Source of the DNA: Acanthopleura granulata
Taxonomy: Eukaryota > Mollusca > Polyplacophora > Chitonida > Chitonidae
DNA: 64,000 nucleotides
Direction: 5' to 3'
Assembly: GCA_016165875.1 (NCBI GenBank)
Contig: JABBOT010000034.1
Coordinates: 868,001 to 932,000 of the forward strand
Each line of letters begins with the position of its first letter. Position 1 is the first letter of the stretch. The position numbers and the translations under genes are program-made. Below the pieces are notes generated by a model. The model worked only from the letters and a program-made list of their open reading frames with translations, had not been told where the DNA came from and ran no database searches. This document shows positions 53,501 to 62,500 of this stretch, piece by piece.

Positions 53501-56500
53501 GTCGGGAGATTACACCCGAGCACATTCCACCTCAGACCACCTTTCCCATGGACACCCTTAACTGTAAGGCGTACGTACTGAGCAGTAATGTTTCTGTTGA
53601 ACATGTGGGTCACCTGTAAAGTCTCGTCGGTGTTTCCTTGGAAAACTTTGGCCGTACTGTTAGTGGGAGTATCGTTGTATGGCGTGTATGTTGTCCCGTC
53701 TACGCTGGTGTAGATTTCGTAACTTGTCACCCACCCTGGGGAGGTCACAGCACCTTGAGTGACAATGCCAGAAATTAACCTGGTCTCCAGGAAGTCCACT
53801 TGAATCCAAGGCTTGGAATCACTGGTGCTATGGAATAAATATATACGTACAGTTGTTATTATACACGCCTTTCGTAAATAAGTTTCGGTTTACATTCACC
53901 TGTTTAAGGGTCCTGTCACTGGGATATTTTCGAGATCCTGTTCCCCTCTCCCTGGTGCAAGAATTAAATTCACAGTGCCAGTTGGTCTGAAATATTTAAT
54001 TTTGAGTGCCGATTTTTCTCAAGTATGACCTCTCCGTGCCAGTTTATGCCAAGTATTAAACTCTGTGTACATGTATTAGTTTGTCTCAGTATTGAACTCT
54101 GAATGACCAGTTGTCTCAAGTATTGACATCTGAGAGCAAACTTGTCTCTAACAGCTGCACTCGATCCATTAAGTTTTAATCTCGTTGTAGTTGCCTCAGC
54201 CGCTGAGTGTTTAGCTTGCTAACGCTGCACAATGACTCTGGATTCTTTCACCAATGCGGCCACTGTCACTTCCAGTCCAGCTCAGATTGGTTTTCTCCCT
54301 TGTTTTACCTGGGAAAGTCTGCCAGAAAGCCATGGATTATTATGGTTGGGCTTCCGCACTTTTGATCCATCACCCTAATATTGTATGTCATTTTCTAAGT
54401 GAAATATTCTTGATTAATTCATGGAACAGGAATAAACGAGCAAATAAATCCGTTCTGTTTAACTCCTCATCAGCTATCTCACTGCCCTGGTTTCCCTCTT
54501 CTTATGACAAATTATATGTCCCAGTTCCCTCCCTTACCTTCTTGCCTGGAAACATGTATAACCTCCAAACCCAATTTCCCCACCCCTTAACTGAGCCACA
54601 ACCCCTTCGGCCCGGTAATTACCTTGGCCTCCAGTAAGCTTGGATCCCTGATCCTGTAGGGGTCAGTCTGCTCTGGGAAGCACCATGTCTTCGGTCTATC
54701 TCAGAGGATGCTGTCAGCTTGTAACTCTCTAGGTCCATCTGAATGGGGCATCCTGAAATTAAAAGAGGCGACACAGTTTGTCAAGAGTCTTGGTGGTAGG
54801 TACATCTACGATCCAGGAAGTTTCTCACTTACTTACGTTCTTACTTTGGAGTATCTTGCTGCTCCCTACACATCTGTCCGAGAAAATAGCTCATGTACTC
54901 ATGGTATTGCTTGTATGTTCTTATATCCCTTTGACCTACACATAAAGTCCCGGGCCCTCTATTCACAAAACGTACCATTTGCGGACATGATGTGATCAGG
55001 AGATTTTATTACGGATTACAGTGCTCGGGGAGGCTGTGGGTTTCTCACTGGTGACAGATGGTCCGAGTGTGGTCGGGCTATTAAACCCAAGCACATTCCA
55101 CCTCAAACCACCTTTCCCATGGTGTGGATCTGGTTAGTTTCCTTCATGTGTGATTGTAACCTTAGCATTGCACCTCATCTCACCTGTGGATGTGGGGGGG
55201 GGTATCCTGGACCGAGTAGATGGGGAGGCTGTGGGCGTCGCCGTGGTGACAGAGGGACCGGGTGTCGGGGTTACCGTCCTGGTTGATGGAGTGATCGCTG
55301 TGGTAGGGGGATTACACCCAAGCACATTCCACCTCAGACCACCTTTCCCATGGACGTCCTTAACTGTAAGGCGCACGTACTGGGCAGGAATGTTTCTGTT
55401 GAACAGGTGGGTCACGTGTGAAGTCTCGTCGGTGTTTCCTTGGAAAACTTTGGCCGTTCCGTCAGTGGAAGTATCGTTGTACGGTGTGTATGTTGTACCA
55501 TCTACGCTAGTAGAGATTTCGTATCTTGTCACCCAGTCCGGTGAGGTCACAGCACCTTGAGTGACAATGCCAGAAATCAACTTGGTCTCCAGGAAGTCGA
55601 CTTCAATCCAACGCTTGGAGTCGGTGTCGGTAGTGCTGTGGAGTAAAATACTAATATATTAAAATACAATGTGTACCGTTGGGTTCATCATTATTTGCTT
55701 AAGGTTCATGTTTTATTTTGATCTTGTAACATTATTCTGGCGTTCTACGTAATATTTTGGTAGTAGTTCTAAATTCTGAACTTTTCTCTCTAACCGCGAC
55801 TTGCAGTCACCGTACATCAGCTGTCGATTCCACAGGTGCCTTTTCTAACAATTTAAAATTTAAAACCTCATCACAAATTTTCGGCGCTGGCAGTTGAACT
55901 TTTGGTTATGTGAGTTGAAATTTCGGTATTGGAATTTGAGGTTTTGATCTTTAAGATAATCATTGTGATTTGTTCAGAACTGTAAATTCTCGAACCCAGC
56001 ACTTTATAAGTTCGAGTTTCCCTTTCCCCCACAACTTACCTTAACGCTTATCTGATCTGTTTCAGTTGCCCCCTCCCCCACTGTCACATGTGTGAGTTGC
56101 ACCCAAGAGAGCTCCACCCTGCCACCATCTACGCATCTTACCTTGGCGCCCAGTAAGCCTGGGTGTCTGTTCCCGTAGGGGTGAGTCTGCTGTGTTACGG
56201 AGGGGGGGGGGGGGTATCGTTCGGTTCATCATTATTTGTTGAACGTTCATGTTTTATTTTCATCCTGTAACATTATTCTGGCGCTCTCCTTAATATTTTA
56301 GGAGTAGTGCTAAATTCTGAACGTTTCTCTCTAACCACGACTTGCAGTCACCGTACATCAGCTGCCGATTCCACAGGGGCCTTTTCTAACAATTTGAAAT
56401 TTAAAACCTCATCACAAATTTTAGGCACTGGCAGTTGAACCTTTGGTTCTGTGAGTTGAAATTTTGGTACTGGAATTTGAGGTTTTGATCTTTAAGATAA

Positions 56501-59500
56501 TCATTGTGACTTGGTCAGAACTGTAAATTCTCGAACCCAGCACTTGATAAGTTCGAGTTCCCCTCTCCCCCACCCTTACCCTAAAGCTTATCTGATCCGT
56601 TTCAGTTGCCCCCTCCCCCACTGTCACATGTGTGAGTTGCACCCCAGAGAGCTCTATCCTGCCACCATCTACGCATCTTACCTTGGCGCCCAGTAAGCCA
56701 GGGTGTCTATTCCCGTAGGGGTGAGTCTGCTGTGGGAAGCCCCGTGTTGCTTGTCTAACTGAGATGTCGCATTCAGCTGCAAATCACCCACCAGCTTGTA
56801 ACTCTCTAGACCCATTTGTTGTGTGCACACTGAAATTAGGCAAGGAGAGATTATTTTTACAGGAATCCTGAAGGTACCTTCATTGATGGTGGAGAAATCC
56901 TCTCAAATACTGATGGTCTTACCTTGATACTACTCTCTTATATGTGAGGAAAAAATTTTCATATACTCGTGTTATTGGTTGTATGTACTCATAGCCCTTT
57001 GACCTACAAATACAATCCCAGGTGCTGTACTCACATTTGCTGATATGATGTGATCAGGAGATCTTATTGTGGATTTGGTTAATTCCCTTCATGCGTGAAT
57101 GTAACCTTGGCATTGCACGTGATCTCACCTGTGGATGTGGTGGGTCTCATCCTGGACCGAGTGGATGGGGAGGCTGTGGGCGTCGCCGTGGTGACAGAGG
57201 GACCGGGTGTCGGGGTTACCGTCCTGGTTGATGGAGTGATCGCTGTGGTAGGGGGATTACACCCAAGCACATTCCACCTCAGACCACCTTTCCCATGGAC
57301 GTCCTTAACTGTAAGGCGCACGTACTGGGCAGGAATGTTTCTGTTGAACAGGTGGGTCACCTGTGAAGTCTCGTCGGTGTTTCCTTGGAAAACTTTGGCC
57401 GTTCCGTCGGTGGAAGTATCGTTGTACGGTGTGTATGTTGTACCATCTACGCTAGTAGAGATTTCGTATCTTGTCACCCAGTCCGGTGAGGTCACAGCAC
57501 CTTGAGTGACAATGCCAGAAATCAACTTGGTCTCCAGGAAGTCGACTTGAATCCAACGATCGGAGTCGGTGTCGGTAGTGCTGTGGAGTAAAATACTAAT
57601 ATATTAAAATAGAATGTGTACCGTTGGGTTCATCATTATTTGCTTAAGGTTCATGTGTTATTTTGATCCTGTAACATTATTCTGGCGTTCCCCTTAATAT
57701 TTTGACAGTAGTGCTAAATTCTGAACGTTTCTCTCTAACCGCGACTTGCACTCACCCTACATCAGCTGTCGAATCCACAGTTGCCTTTTCTATCAATTTA
57801 AAATTTAAAACCTTATCACAAATTTTCGGCGCTGGCAGTTGAACATTTGGTTCTGTCAGTTGAAATTTCGGTACTGGAATTTGAAGTTTTGATCTTTAAG
57901 ATAATCGTTGTGACTTGGTCTGAACTGTAAATTCTCGAACCCAACACTTGATAAGTTCGAGTTCCCCTTTCCCCCACCCTTACCCTCAAGCTTATCTGAT
58001 CTGTTTCAGTTGCCCTCTCCCCCACTGTCACATCTGTGAGTTGCACCCCAGAGAGCTCTATCCTGCCGCCATCTACGCCTCTTACCTTGGCGCCCAGTAA
58101 GCCTGGGTGTCTGTTCCCGTAGGGGTGAGTCTGCTGTGGGAAGCCCCGTGTTGCTTGTCTAACTGAGATGTCGCATTCAGCTGCAAATCACCCACCAGTT
58201 TGGAACTCTCTAGACCCATTTGTTGTGTGCACACTGAAACTAGGCAAGGAGAGATTATTTGTACAGGAATCCTGAAGGTATCTTCATTGATGGTGGAGAA
58301 ATCCTCTCAAATATTGATGTTCTTGATACTCCTCCCTTATATGTGAGGAAAAAATTTTATATACTCGTGTTATTGGTTGTATGTACTCATAGCCCTTTGA
58401 CCTACAAATACAATCCCAGGTGCTGTACTCACATTTGCTGATATGGTGTGATCAGGAGATCTTATTGTGGATGTGGTTAGTTCCCTTCATGCGTGAATGT
58501 AACCTTAGCATTTCACGTGATCTCACCTGTGAATGTGGTGGGTGTCATCCTGGACCGAGTAGATGGGGAGGCTGTGGGCGTCGCCGTGGTGACAGAGGGA
58601 CCGGGTGTCGGGGTTACCGTCTTGGTTGATGGAGTGATCGCTGTGGTAGGGGGATTACACCCAAGCACATTCCACCTCAGACCACCTTTCCCATAGACGT
58701 CCTTAACTGTAAGGCGCACGTACTGGGCAGGAATGTTTCTGTTGAACAGGTGGGTCACCTGTGAAATCTCGTCGGTGTTTCCTTGGAAAACTTTGGCCGT
58801 TCCGTCAGTGGAAGTATCGTTGTACGGTGTGTATGTTTTACCATCTACGCTAGTAGAGATTTCGTATCTTGTCACCCAGTCCGGTGAGGTCACAGCACCT
58901 TGAGTGACAATGCCAGAAATCAACTTGGTCTCCAGGAAGTCGACTTCAATCCAACGATCGGTGTCGGTGTCGGTAGTGCTGTGGAGTAAAATACTAATAT
59001 ATTAAAATAGAATGTGTACCGTTGGGTTCATCATTATTTGCTTAAGGTTCATGTGTTATTTTGATCCTGTAACATTATTCTGGCGTTCCCCTTAATATTT
59101 TGACAGTAGTGCTAAATTCTGAACGTTTCTCTCTAACCGCGACTTGCACTCACCCTACATCAGCTGTCGAATCCACAGTTGCCTTTTCTATCAATTTAAA
59201 ATTTAAAACCTTATCACAAATTTTCGGCGCTGGCAGTTGAACATTTGGTTCTGTCAGTTGAAATTTCGGCACTGGAATTTGAAGTTTTCATTTTTAAGAT
59301 AATCGTTGTGACTTGGTCTGAACTGTAAATTCTCGAAGCCAGCAATTGATAGGTTCAAGTTCCCCTTTCCCCCACCCTTACCCTAAAGCTTATCTGATCT
59401 GTTTCAGTTGCCCCCTTCCCCACTGTCACATGTGTGAGTTGCACCCCAGAGAGCTCTATCCTGCCACCATCTACGCCTCTTACCTTGGCGCCCAGTAAGC

Positions 59501-62500
59501 CTGGGTGTCTGTTCCCGTAGGGGTGAGTCTGCTGTGGGAAGCCCCGTGTTGCTTGTCTAACTGAGATGTCGCATTCAGCTGCAAATCACCCACCAACTTG
59601 TAGCTCTCTAGACCCATCTTAAATGTGCACACTGAAATTAGGGAAGGAGAGATTACTTGTACAGGAATCCTGAAAGCACCTTCATAGATGGTGGAGAAGT
59701 TCTCTCACATACTGATGTCCTTATCTTGATACTACTTCCTTATATGTGAGGGGAAAATTTTCAAATACTCGTGTTATTGGTTATATGTTCTCATAGCCCT
59801 TTGACCTACAAATACAATCCCAGGTGCTGTAATCACAGAGGCAGCATTTGTGGATGTGATCAGGAGATCTTATTGTGGATGTGGTTAGTTCCCTTCATGC
59901 CTGAATGTAACCTTAGTATTTCACGTGATCTCACCTGTGGATGTGGTGGGTGTCATCCTGGACCGAGTAGATGGGGAGGCTGTGGGCGTCGCCGTGGTGA
60001 CAGAGGGACCGGGTGTCGGGGTTACCGTCCTGGTTGATGGAGTGATCGCTGTTGTAGGGGGATTACACCCAAGCACATTCCACCTCAGACCACCTTTCCC
60101 ATAGACGTCCTTAACTGTAAGGCGCACGTATTGGGCAGGAATGTTTCTGTTGAACAGGTGGGTCACCTGTGAAGTCTCGTCGGTGTTTCCTTGGAAAACT
60201 TTGGCCTTGCTGTCAGTGGAAGTATCGTTGTACGGTGTGTATGTTTTACCATCTACGCTAGTAGAGATTTCGTAACTTGTCACCCAGTCCGCGGAGGTCA
60301 CAGCGCCTTGAGTTACAATGCCAGAAATCAACTTGGTCTCCAGGAAGTCGACTTCAATCCAACGATCGGTGTCGGTAGTGCTGTGGAGTAAAATACTAAT
60401 ATATTAAAATGTGTGCCGTTCGATACATCATTATTTGCTTAAGGTTCATGTTTTATTTTGATCCTGTAACATTATTCTGACGTTTCCCTTAATATTTTGG
60501 GAGTAGTGCTAAATTCTGAACGTTTTTCTCTAACCGCGACTTGCACTCACCGTACATCAGCTGCCGATTCCACAGGTGTCTTTTCTATTAATTTGAAATT
60601 TAAAACCTGATGACAAGTTTTAGGCACTGGCAGTTGAACTTTTGGTTCTGTGAGTTGAAATTTTGGTACTGGAATTTGAAGTTTTGATCTTTAAGATAAT
60701 CGTTGTGACTTGGCCAGAACTGTAACTTCTCGAAGCCAGCAATTTATAAGTTCGAGTTCCCCTCCCCCCCCCACCCTTACCTTAACGCTTATCTGATCTG
60801 TTTCAGTTGCCCCCTTCCCCACTGTCACATCTGTGAGTTGCAACCCAGGCAGCTCTATCCTGCCACCATCAACGCCACTTACCTTGGCATCCAGTAAGCA
60901 TGGGTGTCTGTTTCCGTAGGGGTGAGTCTACTGCGGGAAGCCCCGTGTTGCTGATCTAACTGAGATGTCGCATTCAGCTGGAAATCACCCACCAGCTTGT
61001 AACTCTCAAGACCCATTTGTTGGGTGCACACTGAAAGTTAATACAAAGGTACATAAAATGTGTAAAATTAGTATCCGTAGTGTGAATGTGTTTTTGTTTC
61101 CATTTTTTCCACTGCAGAAGCTTTGTGAGTATTTGAGCATTTGAAATGACCATTTGAGTTAAATATTTATGCCATGATGTTTGTGAAACCCTGAAACTGG
61201 CGAACTTTTTCATTGTAAATGCGTCTCTAGTTCTAATGCGTAACCAGAACTTAAAGTTGATCTTTCATATGGGAAAAGGTTGAGAAATAATGGTGATATG
61301 AATAAAATGGGTCCATTGGATTGTTTTTTTTTAAATACATTGTCAAGTATATATATTTGGGTTTACCTCGTGGAACTGTCACTGGACGGTAACATCCCAA
61401 AACGCCGATTCTCAACGCGATTCCGCCACTATTCCACTCCACTGGCAACACGCGCACAAATCGTGCCAGGACTTCTCTGTCGAACAGCAGTTTCACTATC
61501 GTCTGGCCGTCCGTACTGGCGTTGAAAACTTTGGGTGAATTGTTGCCTGTGTCTGCGTAAGTCGTGAAATTGAAACCGTCCTTTTTGCTGGAAACCTTCA
61601 GTTTGCTGACCCATTTAGTCTCAGTTGGACTTCCTTGGACCAATAGGCCTGTGATCCTCTCTTGTTTATCAAACTCCACCTGTAACCACTGCTTTCTGTC
61701 GGAAACACTAAAATTACACACAAAAATGTTTCTGTTCGCATTTTGAAGAATTAAAGTGAAAGCTTAAAACTGAAGCAAGGTTTGTCAAATAAACAACTGT
61801 GCATAAAATACATTCATTTGGGTTTTATTAATGTTTTACTTCGCATTTTTACATTTTCTTTTACACATACATAAATATAGAAAGACTACAGCACAGAGAT
61901 TGAAACCAGGGCAACGACGACTGTGTGATAGTTAGAAAGTGGTCACATCTTACCAGAGAAATCCGGCACCTTGTCAATTTACCTCAGCTAGAGTCATATT
62001 CCACCTGTTCTTGGAAGTCTTTAAGGAGTAACAACTTACACGTGCTGTAGAATCATCTCTTAAGCAAAATTAGGTAAAAAATACAGTGATGTTAAAGGCA
62101 ATTTATTGGACGTCACTGGTCTAGGACTACTCAAATGCTTTCAAGTGTGTGATTTCTATGATGGGGTTTATGAACCACACAGATTTGAAATTTTCCTACT
62201 TGGTGCTTTCAAGAATTTCAAAACCGAGTGGGAACTTTTCATTGAGAGTTTGAACCTGCCACCTTACTCTCATCGCTGACCGATAACATAAGTTTTTAAA
62301 ACTTCAAACCTTGGTGACCAGGCCCCCAGAGAGTTGAAGAGTCGTCCTGCTGAAGGCTTCGACAGCTGATCTAAGACAGTAGAGGCCGTAATGTGAGAAT
62401 CAGGCACAATCTGAGCATTATCCACTCCCATTGGTTCCTGGCACACTGCATGTAGAAGAAAATGTCACTTGTGGTCAGTCAGTAATAAAATTATTTATTA

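Larger units (their letters stand above)
55640..61035 (-). repeat. About 1.4-kb tandem units around F5/8C modules 3-6
   Basis: Exon B ends at 57129, 58527 and 59935 are 1,398 and 1,408 apart; introns share tttaagataatcgttgtgac, cccgtaggggtgagtctgct and tgtaacattattctggcgtt. Module 6 is the same family with a longer intron. Confidence 0.9.
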
